DNA from: Dryomyza anilis
Lineage: Eukaryota > Arthropoda > Insecta > Diptera > Dryomyzidae
Direction: 5' to 3'
DNA length: 64,000 bases
NCBI GenBank assembly: GCA_951804985.1
Contig: OX638133.1
Coordinates: forward strand, 4,050,501 to 4,114,500
Part shown: in pieces, positions 45,701-57,359 of the stretch
Layout: the number at the start of each line of letters is the position of its first letter
Numbering within the stretch: the stretch's first letter is position 1
Program-made: the position numbers and the translations under genes
The notes under the pieces: model-generated
What the model was told of the DNA's origin: nothing
Seen by the model: the letters and a program-made list of their open reading frames with translations, nothing else
The model's database searches: none

Positions 45701-47147
45701 AATTTAATTTTTCAGTACAAATTCAATTTTTCAGTAAAAAATCAATTTTTCAGTAAAAATTCATTTTTTCAGTACAAAAAATCAATTTTTCAGTAAAAAT
45801 TCAATTTTTCAGTAAAAATTCAATTTTTCAGTAAAAATTCAATTTTTCAGTAAAAATTCAATTTTTCAGTAAAAATTCAATTTTTCAGTAAAAATTCAAT
45901 TTTTCAGTAAAAATTAAATTTTTCAGTAAAAATTAAATTTTTCAGTAAAAATTAAATTTTTCAGTAAAAATTAAATTTTTCAGTAAAAATTCAATTTTTC
46001 AGTAAAAATTCAATTTTTCAGTAAAAATTCAATTTTTCAGTAAAAATTCAATTTTTCAGTAAAAATTCAATTTTTCAGTAAAAATTCAATTTTTCAGTAA
46101 AAATTCAATTTTTCAGTAAAAATTCAATTTTTCAGTAAAAATTCAATTTTTCAGTAAAAATTCAATTTTTCAGTAAAAATTCAATTTTTCAGTAAAAATT
46201 CAATTTTTCACTAAAAATTCAATTTTTCAGTAAAAATTCAATTTTTCAGTAAAAATTAAATTTTTCAGTAAAAATTCAATTTTTCAGTAAAAATTCAATT
46301 TTTCAGTAAAAATTCAATTTTTCAGTAAAAATTCAATTTTTCAGTAAAAATTCAATTTTTCAGTAAAAATTCAATTTTTCAGTAAAAATTCAATTTTTCA
46401 GTAAAAATTCAATTTTTCAGTAAAAATTCAATTTTTCAGTAAAAATTCAATTTTTCAGTAAAAATTCAATTTTTCAGTAAAAATTCAATTTTTCAGTAAA
46501 AATTCAATTTTTCAGTAAAAATTCAATTTTTCAGTAAAAATTCAATTTTTCAGTAAAAATTCAATTTTTCAGTAAAAATTCAATTTTTAAGTAAAAATTC
46601 AATTTTTCAGTAAAAATTCAATTTTTCAGTAAAAATTCAATTTTTCAGTAAAAATTCAATTTTTCAGTAAAAATTCAATTTTTCAGTAAAAATTCAATTT
46701 TTCAGTAAAAATTCAATTTTTCAGTAAAAATTCAATTTTTCAGTAAAAATCAATTTGTCAGCAAAAATAATTTAATTTAATTTTTCAGTAAAAATTCAAT
46801 TTTTCAGTAAAAATTCAATTTTTCAGTAAAAATTCAATTTTTCAGTAAAAATTCAATTTTTCAGTTAAAATTCAATTTTTCAGTAAAAATTCAATTTTTC
46901 AGTAAAAATTCAATTTTTCAGTAAAAATTCAATTTTTCAGTAAAAATTCAATTTTTCAGTAAAAATTCAATTTTTCAGTAAAAATTCAATTTTTCAGTAA
47001 AAATTCAATTTTTCAGTAAAAATTCAATTTTTCAGTAAAAATTCAATTTTTCAGTCAAAATTCAATTTTTCAGTCAAAATTCAATATTTCAGTAAAAATT
47101 CATTTTTTCAGTAAAAATTTTAATTTTTCAATAAAATTTTAATTTTT
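45701..47147 (+). repeat. 19-bp minisatellite, array 2 (about 76 units)
   Basis: The consensus is aatttttcagtaaaaattc. It is very homogeneous: dozens of consecutive perfect units, with rare variants (aatt instead of attc at about 45910-45980; one interruption at about 46747-46785). The unit at about 46202-46220 carries the cact form found in array 1. Edges decay over the first and last few units, as expected if homogenisation is strongest in the middle. Confidence 0.97.
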
Positions 47148-49341
47148 TCCCTTTTCCAATTGTTTTAATTAAGCGACATTGCAGTCTCGTCGACAAAAAT
47201 TACAAAGTAACTGAAACCAAAATAAATTCGCTATTAAAACTTTAATTATTATTGCAAATATTTGCGCATTCGGCATGCCATAATCATGCATAATATGGCA
47301 TAATCATTCATAAGGATGCATAAAGATGCTTAATATCCTTGAAACGTAGTTTGTATGACGAACGACAGCATCGAAGAAATAAAAGCGAAAAAGAGAAGAA
47401 AATATCTATTATTTAAATCTGTGGTTTTATATCCGAAGAAACTTTTAATACAGTTAAGTGCACGTGCAACACATGCAAAATGATGCAGACACATGTATCG
47501 TATGTGTGGCAACAAAGGCAACAAAGCCAGCAAAGCAGTTCAACAACTGCTGTTGCTGCCGCTGCTAAAAATACAGACATAAAAACAATAGTTGCAGCAG
47601 CAGCAACTGGAACACAATAGTTGCAGATATGAATTGTTGCTGAACATGTGGTTGTTGTCATAGTTGTTGTTGTTTACAACACAAAAATGCGAACAGCAGC
47701 CGAAATGCAATCAACGCGCGTTTTTACAACGAAAACTGCAACAAAAAGGAGGCAGCAGCAGCAACAGAGTCCTTGCATGAAACCAGGTGGAGGTTAAGCG
47801 CTGGCAACCAAAGACTCTGCTGGCAACAGCCTAAAAACAACAACTGCTGCAGCAACACTCAATGAAGCAGCTCAACCTGATGATGTTGATGATGCTAAGG
47901 CCGACATCGCTTTGTTGCTTTGACTGCAACAGCAAATACATCAGCGACAAGCATAAAAATCAACAACAATGGCAGCAGCAGCTCAAAGTTTGTCAACAAC
48001 ATTTTTAAAGAACAACAACATCAAGTTGGCAGCTTTGCACTTTATTTTGTGTTGAGCTTTAAAAAGCGGCACAGTTACGCGGCGCAGCATCTCCATACTC
48101 TGGGGTGTATTTTCCGCAGAAGAAGGAGGAGGAAGAGGAGAAGGCAACTGGTTGTAGCAGCGGCAACATCCGAACGAAAGACGGCCTGGTAGGCAGCATC
48201 ACATTTTATGAAAAACTCTCATTGCGGCGCGCAATCCTTGAAACCTCGTTTGGCCCACTTGAAATTTTTAATTTTCACCGCATAAGCGCTGCACTCAGTC
48301 GCCAACGCACGCCGCTACTCGTTGAGGCAGCAACAATTGGAATGTGTTGCAATCTAGGCAGCCGCAAGCCGCACACAAATTGCTGTTTTTACAGGGTGCA
48401 ATTTATTGGATTGGTTCAGAATTATGTAAAATAAAAATTTAAGATGTACTAATCATTTTTAATTTTAAATAAATTTTTAAATTTAAAAAGTAAAATATTG
48501 AATTCTGTGTTCATATGAATCAATTTTAATTTGTAGATACATGAATATTATTTTTAGCCGATAATTCATCTTGAATCCATTTACTCAAATCTGCTATTTC
48601 ACAAAATGATTGTTTGACCTTGAAATAATTTGTAGCCTATATAATTTTTCCCAGATAAAATTCATCCTCGTACATAATTCATAATTGTGTTTCTCATAGA
48701 TACCAACCTAAATTCTTACAGCCAATATTAAAAATTTTTTCAATTCAAAAATCTTCCAAAAAACTGAAATTCCTAATAAATGTAAAACAAAAATCTCACA
48801 AACAATCAAAAAAATTCCACAAAAATTCACTCATACATTAAAAAATGTAACATAAAATCTTAAATACAAAAAAATCGCGAACAAAAATGTAATGTTTTCT
48901 ATATTATTATAAAAAACTGTCTGTGAATAATAAAAACTTTTCTGTAAGAAAAATCTTACACCGAATTTAAAAATCTGACCTGAAATCTTTTATCTACCGG
49001 AGATTAAAACATCTAACAAAGTAGATTTATCTGACAAAAATTGACATCAATTCGGAAAAATCTTCGTCAGAGAAATTCTTCAGTGATACTATTATTTCCG
49101 TACTATTTGTCCACAAATATCAACTATTTCCCAGACTATATTTCTACGAATAACTTTTTCCCGAATTAATTCTTCCCAGGTACATTTTTTTCATAAAATA
49201 ATTATTCTACGAGGCAATTCGTTCGTAATCAATTCGTCATTCCCGATAAATATTCCAAAAATAATTTTTTTCCTATGGCATGTTTTAGACCTCAGCAACT
49301 CTATAATTTTTCGAACTATTTTAATCTGCGTCTGTTTTAAT
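47148..49341. other. Unique non-coding stretch with CAG-rich islands, then AT-rich
   Basis: About 47410-48420 contains many CAG/CAA runs and GC-richer DNA typical of fly intronic or regulatory sequence. ORFs at 47920-48192 and 48105-48434 overlap in different frames and are repeat-driven. From about 48560 to 49310 are loose wcttcccagat/acaattcttccc-like motifs related to the array at 60.7 kb. Confidence 0.35.
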
Positions 49342-49650
49342 AGTATCGTGGCTCAACAGATGAGTGTGTTGGACTACAAGCCGAAAAGTCGCTGGTATTG
49401 GACTACGAGCCGAAAGGTTCCGGATTCGTTTGCAGCGACTGTCAACATCTTAAAAATAGAAAAAATTGTTTTTCTATACGACGCTACTTCTTGACAATGA
49501 CAAACAACCGAGAGTAAAATACTCGCCGCAGTTTTGATTCGCGCAGTTCGGATACGGCATTAAAATTTTAGGCCCATCACTTTGAATACACGTACAACTC
49601 AAATGGTGAGAGAGGTTCTAAAGAGTTGCAGCTCCAAACCAATATATCCC
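49342..49650 (+). mobile_element. tRNA-derived SINE, copy E (diverged)
   Basis: The head tatcgtggctcaacagatga is followed by a duplicated anticodon-region block (ttggactacaagccgaaa, then ttggactacgagccgaaa), then the body motifs aaccgagagtaaaatac and ttcggatacggcattaaa, and the end gagagaggttctaaag. Much more diverged than copies A-D, so either older or another subfamily. Confidence 0.7.
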
Positions 49651-49734
49651 AATGGGAATATATTGGTTTTCTTCAATACATATTCTACAAAATTCGAATT
49701 ATTTCATTTGTAAAGTAACAGTAATATATACAAA

Positions 49735-50880
49735 CTAGCTGGACCCGTACACGACTCGTGCAAAGATTTTGTGAATGCAAGGTTATGGAGCAATTTTATT
49801 AATATAAATACCATTTTTATTATTTATATCAGGGACCCGTGGACGTATTTTTTATTGGTTTTATAAATGTAGTAACCAAAACCAAACTAATTCTCCGCTA
49901 AAACAACTGTTCTCATATACAATTCTTTCTCAGACTGTGCTTCCCCGTAGAATTCTTCCCAGTAGAATTCTTTCCCGTAGAATTCTTCCCCGTAGAGTTT
50001 TTTCCAGTAGAAGTTTTATTGTGGTTACTTTTAGTGTGGTGAGTTTTAGTGTGGTGAGTTTAAGTGTGGTGAATTTTAGTGTGGTGAGTTTAAGTGCAGT
50101 GAATTTTATTGTTGTGTGTTTTAGTGTATTCAATTTAAGTGTGGTGAATTTTAGTGTGTTCAGTTTAAGTGGGTGAATTTGAGTGTGGTGAGTTTTATTG
50201 TGGTGAATTTTAGTGTGGTGAATTTTAGTGTGTTGAGTTTTAATGTGGTGAATTTTAGTGTGGTGAATTTTAGTGTGGTGAATTTTGGTGTGATGAATTT
50301 TGGTGTGGTGAGTTTCAATGTGGTGAGTTTTAGTGTGGTGAGTTTTAGTGTGGTGAATTTGAGTGTGGTGAATTTTATTTTGTTGAGTTTTAGTGTGGTG
50401 AATTTTGGTAATTTGAATTTGAGTGTGGTGAATTTTAGTATGGTGAATTTTAGTGTGGTAAATTTTAGTGTGATGAGTTTTAGTGTGGTGAATTTTAGTG
50501 TGGTGAATTTTTATGTTGTTGATTTTGTTTTCTATCCTTTTTTTATTTTTCTGTTGTTTTTGAGTTATTGCTTAAGTTTTGTGCTTTTACTTTTGTGTTT
50601 GATTTTTGCTTTTGTTTTTGTGTTTTTACTTTTGTATTTTTTTTTTTATTTGAGTTTTTTGTTTCATCTTCTTAGCTTGTGTATGTGCCGAGATATGTCG
50701 TTTTGAAAGTTTAGGTTGTATGGGAGGTGCCACGTCCCTTTGTCCAATCTCGCCCATATAGAGCCTATGACACCCTCCGGACTCCATAGTACCCTGGTGC
50801 AAAATTTGAATTAAATCGGTTCAGCGGTTTGTCTGACAGACAGACAGACAGACAGACAGATTTCTAAGTAATGCGAATTT
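49735..50880 (+). mobile_element. Probable dispersed element around a 15-bp array
   Basis: The left edge has actagctggacccgtacac; the right part has tgtatgggaggtgccacgtc, then aaatcggttcagcggtttgt and a (gaca)n tract at about 50828-50862. Similar edge motifs are common in dispersed invertebrate repeats, but I cannot assign a family. The interior is mostly the 15-bp array. Confidence 0.4.
49945..50515 (+). repeat. 15-bp minisatellite with two successive unit types
   Basis: About four units of gtagaattcttcccc-type (49945-50010) are followed by about 32 units of gtgaattttagtgtg-type to about 50515. Because 15 is a multiple of 3, the + strand stays open as a VVNFS repeat, giving the false 177-codon ORF at 50173-50706. 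Confidence 0.92.
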
Positions 50881-51218
50881 GGAACAGGTCCTTGTTGATT
50901 ATTTCTTTTTATCTATTGTAAATTGATTTTTAAATTATAAAAATATATGCCTTTAAAAAAATTAAATACATTGAGAATTTATTGCACTCCAGTCGCATTT
51001 AATTATCATTGTTGGTGGGTAACATGTTGATTATAATTAAAATTTAATATTGATCGTTTTTTCCATTTAGGTGCCGTGGAAATAAAGGATAAAAAAATAC
51101 AGATTTACTGATTTTTTATTAAATGAATTACATGTTACAACCAATTGGCACACAATTTTAATAATTACCACTATTTTTATTTATTTTTGTTAAATAAGGA
51201 CATTAGTTGCAAAACACC
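50881..51218. other. AT-rich spacer
   Basis: No feature recognised. Confidence 0.3.
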
Positions 51219-51430
51219 CATAACTACTGCGCACTAAGTAATATATAAATGAAACCACCCCCCATTACTACTGCGCCCAAAGTAATGCACAAAAGACATC
51301 ACCCCTCATTACTACTGCGTAAAAAGTAATGTACAAATAGAATCACCACCCATTACTGCGGACAAAGTAATGCACATACGTAACCACCCCTCATTACTAC
51401 TACCTACAAAGTAATGTGTAAACCAACCAA
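51219..51430 (+). repeat. 44-bp minisatellite of hairpin units
   Basis: About five units begin with cattactactgcg and continue aaagtaatg, cacaaa and a cacccc-rich end. In each, CATTACT and AGTAATG can pair as a 7-bp stem with a loop of about 11 nt. At about 51583-51612 a unit appears in reverse orientation (gtaatgggtggtgactc), and looser gtaatg motifs continue to about 51765. Confidence 0.85.
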
Positions 51431-53277
51431 TCTTCAGTACGATTGCGTGAAAAGTAATGTTGAAATGGAAGTACTCCTTGATATCGTTTGGATACGAAGT
51501 AATGATGTGTGGTTCACCCCTTATTACAATACTTCTAAATAGTAATCTATATGTGCATGAGGTAACATTCGGTTCCTTTTTACTTTGGATGCAGTGTGTA
51601 ATGGGTGGTGACTCCTACATAGCATTACTTCGTAATCTACAGTGAATGCATACTTTCCCTAGGCCATTTCTGTGTAAAAGTAAACAGAAATCAGTATGGA
51701 GATTCCGACGCATTACGATTTAATAATAATTAGGCAGTAATGGACTACGTAATGATGCTATTTGTTTGAGATAAATTTTCATGGGGAGGAAATGTCAGAG
51801 ATGAATAGTCCATTAAAGACATAAAAACTCATCTAAATTTTATAAGCAAACTTTAAATATACGATCTATTTCTCTAAATTAATCTGATAGGCTAAGAATT
51901 TCCTTGGGGAAGAATTGGTATTATGAATAAATTGTTTAAGTGAAAAAAATGTTGGTACAGAATTGAGGGAGAAATGTCTCTAGACAAAATTGTCATGGGA
52001 AACTAATGCCAGTAATGACAAATTTGAGAAAAAATATTTACGAATTCATACTAGAGAATTATCTAGAAGCTATTTATCTTAGAAAAATGTACTCGAGGAA
52101 AAACTTTTTTGTAATAATTTATTTGAAGAAATGAATGGAAAAAACAGGGAAATGTTGGAAAAGAATTGTTCTGTTTTTAATAAAGCATTGTCACCAGAAA
52201 TTTTGATGAATATTTTTCTTTTAAATAAAGATTTATATGGTGAATTTTAATTAGGGAAAATGCCTTTAAGAGTAAAACATATTTTGACCAAAAATTGTTC
52301 TTGGTCTAGGGAACAATTTGGAAGGATCGTATATATTTTCTGGTAAGTATTGTTTTTTGAAATTATGTCGTTGAAATAATCCTGTACTGAATAAGAGTAA
52401 GTCAGATTGGGTTTTGAAAGACTTTGGAGATTGTGAATTACTTTTTTGCCTAAGACATTTTGTATGAAAAATGAAAATAGTTCTCTGGATCCTGTATAAA
52501 GAAATACACACTCTGCAAGATAAAGTGAAAAAAAAAACTCATTCATTCGTTCATTGCATTTCGTGAACTTTATTAATAATCCCGCTCATTCATATCCTGC
52601 TCATGTAATCGTATCTGCAAACATTCGCATACCGCCACATATTTGTCTATCTGTCTGTCTGTTGCTCTATTTGTCAGTCGCACTAGCTGTCAGTTCGTAT
52701 GTCTGTCTGTCGTTCAGTATGTTTATCTGTCTTGCCGCCCCTCTGCCTGCCACATATGTGTCTTTGAGTGTGGATGTCGTTCTGCATGTTGTATTATGTT
52801 GTAAGTTGCAAAATCAGTCGTGTTGCAAAACATGTTCAGCGTTCAGCTCCAACTGCCGTCTACCGCCTGCCGCATTTTCAACCGCTGCCAGTTATTATAA
52901 TCGCGTTTTATTTTTTTTGTTCGTTTTTTTTTTGTTCGTTTCTCATTTATTTGAGTTTTTACAACTTGAAGTTTCTCTTGTATGTGGCCACGTACATCGT
53001 TCGCATCTCTTAAGGCAGTCGAGTTATTGTCTGTTTTTGTGCAATTTTCAACAGTTTTAATTAATTACATTTTGGGCGCTGCCTTGCGATTTAAAGAAAT
53101 TTGAATTTTTGTGTTTTTATAGAATTAATTGAATGATTTTAAATTAATATATTTAGGAAATAGTTAAAATCTATATAAATAAAATAAAAAATAATATTAA
53201 AAAAATAAAAATACAAATAATAATATTAATTAAAAATAAAAAAAATAGTAGATTTCAGTAAAATAATTTTTTTTTCA
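51431..53277. other. AT-rich stretch, then a CTGT-rich island
   Basis: From about 51890 to 52350 are loose copies of a ggaaaaattgtc/aagaattgt motif, apparently the reverse of the TTCTTCCCC family. About 52550-53060 is less AT-rich, with ctgtctgt runs at about 52650 and 52700. The 168-codon ORF at 52554-53060 is cysteine- and serine-rich from those runs, with no domain recognised. No gene called. Confidence 0.35.
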
Positions 53278-55595
53278 AATAGTGTTGCATGGTTTTAGGC
53301 AGTTTTATGAATTGTGAAGCACTGCATTATCGACACGACTATCTAGCAATTATTTGTTGCATACTTTTGGTTGTAACGGAAAAACGTATTTTAGGATGTG
53401 TGCGCACTCGACTAAATTGCTGACTAAATATTATCGGTAATGCAGTGTTGACTTTTTCAATTTAGGACATTTTCGAGCAGACGAAATTGAACCAAATTAG
53501 ATGACAGCAAACAGACATATGATAATCGATTAATTAGGGATTTTAACAATTACCGGTTACCAAATGGAGATCGAATGAAAAGCCGTTCAACTTTATATAG
53601 TGTGTGTGCGTATTCGACTAGTTCGACTTTTCAATTTAGCAAATTTTCCAAAATACTAAATAGAAATAATTTGGATGACAGCAATCTGCCATATGATAAT
53701 CGATTGATTCTGGACTTAAACAATCGCCATTTACCGAATGGAGACCCAATGGAAAGCCATTCAATTTAGATTAGTCAAAGTTCCTTATACAACTAGTTTT
53801 CCAAAAATGTGTAAACGCAATGTATCTTCCAAGTGTCAAGACTAATTACAGTATACCGATAAATACTATTTTTCCGATAGGCTTTTAAAATATTTGAATC
53901 TAAACTCGAAAAATATTAATTTTATCAGACTGTTTTTGGACGATTTTTTATCATTTTGAATATAATAATAAATAATAAAATTATTTATGGTTATATAGTA
54001 CATAGTTCAGGCTAACGACGAAAATTACCCACTTTTTTACTTCTGTTCTCATTTTTAAAATATGATCTATCAATTTTGGTTTTGTAAAAAGCTGTTTAAA
54101 TTTTAAATGCTTGCATATTTTATATGCAAATACTGAAAAATAGCCATTTTATAGACATTTTTCTCAAAAACGCTACATAATAGGAAAAACTGAGTAAGCA
54201 TACTTTAAATGTAAAGTAATGAAATTTTCAGATTACGGACATTAGTATTTATTTATTTTTAAATAAATTATATAAATAAGTATCAAAATTAAGTATTCAG
54301 TGTATATTTTAAAAAGTAGATCAATTACAAAAAAGTTAGTATTTTTGATAATTAGTTTGAACTATGCTCTAGATAACCATACATAATTTTATTTGTTAAA
54401 TTTCAATCCTAAGTGATAAAAAAATCTAAAAGAAAAAAAAAATTACTAGTTTAGATTCAATTATCTTAAAAACATATTAGAATATGAGAATTCGTTAGTA
54501 TATTAAAATTAGTGTAGTCAATTAGAAGAAAAACAACTTTTAAGTTTTTTTCTGTTTAACTATTTTTCCACATAACTATTTTTTTATTCTAGGTGGTGAG
54601 TGAGAATGGCTTTATAATACTTTTACAATTTCCTCAAAAACATTACGTAATAGACAAAAACTGAGTATGCAGTCAGCACTCATCACCTGCGAATTATATA
54701 TAATTGATATACGGGATATTCATTGCAAAAATCGTGTTGTGTAGTGTAATTACCGGTTACCGAATTGTCGTCGTTCAACATAGGGTCTGTGCGAATAAAC
54801 CCTGAAATTTAATCTTTTTGCTAATATCGATAAAGAAGTGCGTATTCAGCACACAAAAATCTCACTACTTTATCGATATAATAATAATAATAATAGTTTG
54901 GCACTACAGTGCTCTAAGAACTTAGGCCGAGTTCTCTCACCATTTTGAGCTGTGCGTGTTATATTTGTACTCAAAGTAGTGGGACCTACAGTTTATTGCC
55001 AAATCCGAACGGCGAGTGAGAGCTTTTCATAGGCAATGTTTTACTCTCGCAGGTTTGCCATTTACTGCCGAGAGGTAGCGCAGTATAGAAAAATGTTTCT
55101 ATGAAAAGATGTTATTAGCCCAGATCCAGGCTTGAACGGGGACCTTTCGGCTCGCAGTCCATCGCACTAACCACTGAGCTACCGCGGCTACTTTATCGAT
55201 ATTAGCCGCAAATTAGTCAATTCGACTAAACTGCTAACTGTGCGAATTCGACTAAATTGCTGACTAAATTAAATTGAATTCAATCTCCATTTGGTAACCG
55301 GTAATTGTTAAAATCCCTATTCAATCAATTATTATATATCTGTTAGCTGTCATCCAATTTAGTTCAATTTAGTCTGCTCGCAAATTTCGCTTAATTGAAA
55401 AGTCAAACATTGCATTACCGACAATGCTTTGTTTAGTCAGCAATTTAGTCGAATTCGCACACACCCATAGTTACTATAAAAGTGATTTTTATTTTCGGTG
55501 CAACCAAAAGTATGCAACGTATAGTTCATGCGGAAAATATCGGTAATACAGTCACCACTATTATTCAAGTGGCCTAAATCCGAGCAACACTATTT
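53278..55595. mobile_element. 2.3-kb element with long terminal inverted repeats
   Basis: The left end aatagtgttgcatggtttta and the right end in reverse, aatagtgttgctcggattta, begin inverted arms of about 300 bp (53281 to about 53580; about 55265 to 55595). The shared interior runs from catacttttggttg through cgactaaattgctgac to attaccggttaccaaatgga. The left arm is followed by a second direct copy of part of itself (about 53601-53770). No transposase is recognised; SINE copy C is inserted in the middle. Foldback-type; superfamily unknown. Confidence 0.7.
54880..55187 (-). mobile_element. tRNA-derived SINE, copy C, with 15-bp target duplication
   Basis: Flanked by ctactttatcgatat at 54865-54879 and 55188-55202, a perfect 15-bp target-site duplication as expected for LINE-mediated insertion. 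On the minus strand it runs from gccgcggtagctcag (A box) and B-box sequence to an (ATT)n tail at about 54880-54896. This copy fixes the full-length limits of the SINE at about 308 bp. Confidence 0.92.
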
Positions 55596-56990
55596 AAACG
55601 ATCATTTTTCCTGTTGCACTATTTTTTAGTTTTGTTGTACCTACGAAAATAATTAAAATAAGCATGAAGAAATTTAATTTAACTATTTTAGAATTGATTT
55701 CAATAATATATGATATAAAATTTGTTAATATTACAAAAATAATTTTAAGATTTCATTAAAAATATGGTAATGTATTAGTCAATACAATATATAGGCCAAA
55801 GCAGACAAATACTTCTGTGCAAATTTAAAAACATACTCCAGATTTCATTTTAAAAGGTTCTGTAAAGTGCCTCGCAAGATACTTAACATCTTGACTGCTC
55901 TAAACTGTTGTTCACAATGCTTTTAGCCTAGTTACGACAGACAGACACAGTCACACATATTTACATAGACTGATAGATAGAAACACACACTCACACATAA
56001 ATTATACACTCTCACTTATAATCTTTGCTGCAACGCATTAAGAAGTTCTGCCTGAGCAGAAGATGTCCTTAAATATTAAGCATTTTTAATTGCAAACAAA
56101 GGACCTACTACTCACATCTTCTACTCACATCTTTCTACATCCTTTCTTTCGCTTCTTCTTCCTCTTTAATAGATGCCTGCCTGCTGAGAGCTTCACGAAC
56201 ACTTTGCGTTAAAGCCATCCTTCGTCTCATTAACGTCACGTGCGCATATTCATCATCATCATCATCGTTGTCATAATTGCTGTTGTCAGCAGCGTCCATA
56301 TACACTGCAGCCTCTTCCAGCCCATAAAATTATGTTTTTTCTTTTCTTTCTCTTCCTCCTCATCAATGCCACCACCTAAAGTTCTTCAACATCAGCAGCA
56401 ACATCAACGCTGTTTTGCTGTCACTTTTGCAGCCATCAACTTAAGACAACTTCAGCCAACTTCAACGTAACGTTACGTTAACTTAATGTGAGACATGCAC
56501 GTTATACAGCCGCCAACCTTAAGTTCCGTCGGTAATCGATCAGTTACGATTGAAGTTCATACAAATGACTGCAGCCAGCAACACGATCGAAGCTAATATT
56601 TCGCTTGTCCAGATGCAACGTAAAGCACTTCAATTTCATGAAATTTTCAATTGGAATTTTCACGTTTAAAATTAAAATAAATTGTGATGCAAATCGTGTG
56701 GAAAGCAGAGCGTCTTACAAAGTGGATTGAATATAAAATAAGAATTTTAGTTTTAAAATTATAAAAAAATACTTATTTAAGGGTCTCTGTGATAAATGCA
56801 CGATATTATGACATTTATGTCAAATAGTCTTTTTTCGTACAGGTCCTTAATTCATTTTTAGTTTTTATATATGATATTTTTCCCTCAAAAAAATAATGAT
56901 AAATAAATATATTTTATACAATTCATTCTCAGAAAAAACAAATAAATTAAAAGTTATTTTTATTTTAATAGATTTTTTATGGAAATTTGT
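55596..56990. other. Unique non-coding stretch
   Basis: About 55880-56640 is less AT-rich, with (gaca), (cat) and (cac) runs and acgtaacgttacgttaac-type palindromes near 56465. The 76-codon ORF at 56240-56470 comes from those runs. No gene recognised. Confidence 0.35.
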
Positions 56991-57103
56991 CACGGCGCTA
57001 CCTCTCGACAGTCAATGGTAAACGTACGAGAGTAAAGAATTCCGCCGGATTAAGCATTCAACTGTAGGTCCTACCGCTTTCAGTACAAATATAACACGCA
57101 CAG
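56991..57103 (+). mobile_element. SINE fragment, copy F
   Basis: Only the middle body is present: ggcgctacctctcgacagtc, cgtacgagagtaaag, a shortened ccggattaagcattcaac and gtacaaatataacacgcac. The tRNA-like head and the 3' tail are missing. Confidence 0.7.
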
Positions 57104-57359
57104 ATATTTTTACATTCGGGTAACTAATTCTAAATTAGTCATGGTTATTCTTTTTGACTACTACCTCCGGAAATAAATCAATTTGAATATTTATTTTTGA
57201 AATGTTTAATTTAAGTGTGCATCCGGATTTGTTTTTAAAACGACACTAAACTATATTATGTCAGTAATAAAGTGTTTAATAAGAATTTAAATTAATGACA
57301 GAAAATCAACAGATGAATATATTGATTACTGATTTCACCGAATTTAAGTTATCGAATTT
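57104..57359. other. AT-rich spacer
   Basis: No feature recognised between SINE copy F and the dispersed repeat. Confidence 0.3.

Noticed and set aside
50173..50706. 177-codon VVNFS-repeat ORF
   Set aside because: 15-bp minisatellite; the tail after 50520 is t-rich DNA with no recognisable domain.
51219..51430. CRISPR-like array because of regular hairpins
   Set aside because: This is eukaryotic DNA and the units are contiguous, with similar spacers; there are no unique spacers.
52554..53060. 168-codon cysteine-rich + ORF
   Set aside because: Cys, Ser, Leu and Val come largely from ctgt microsatellite translation; no domain seen.
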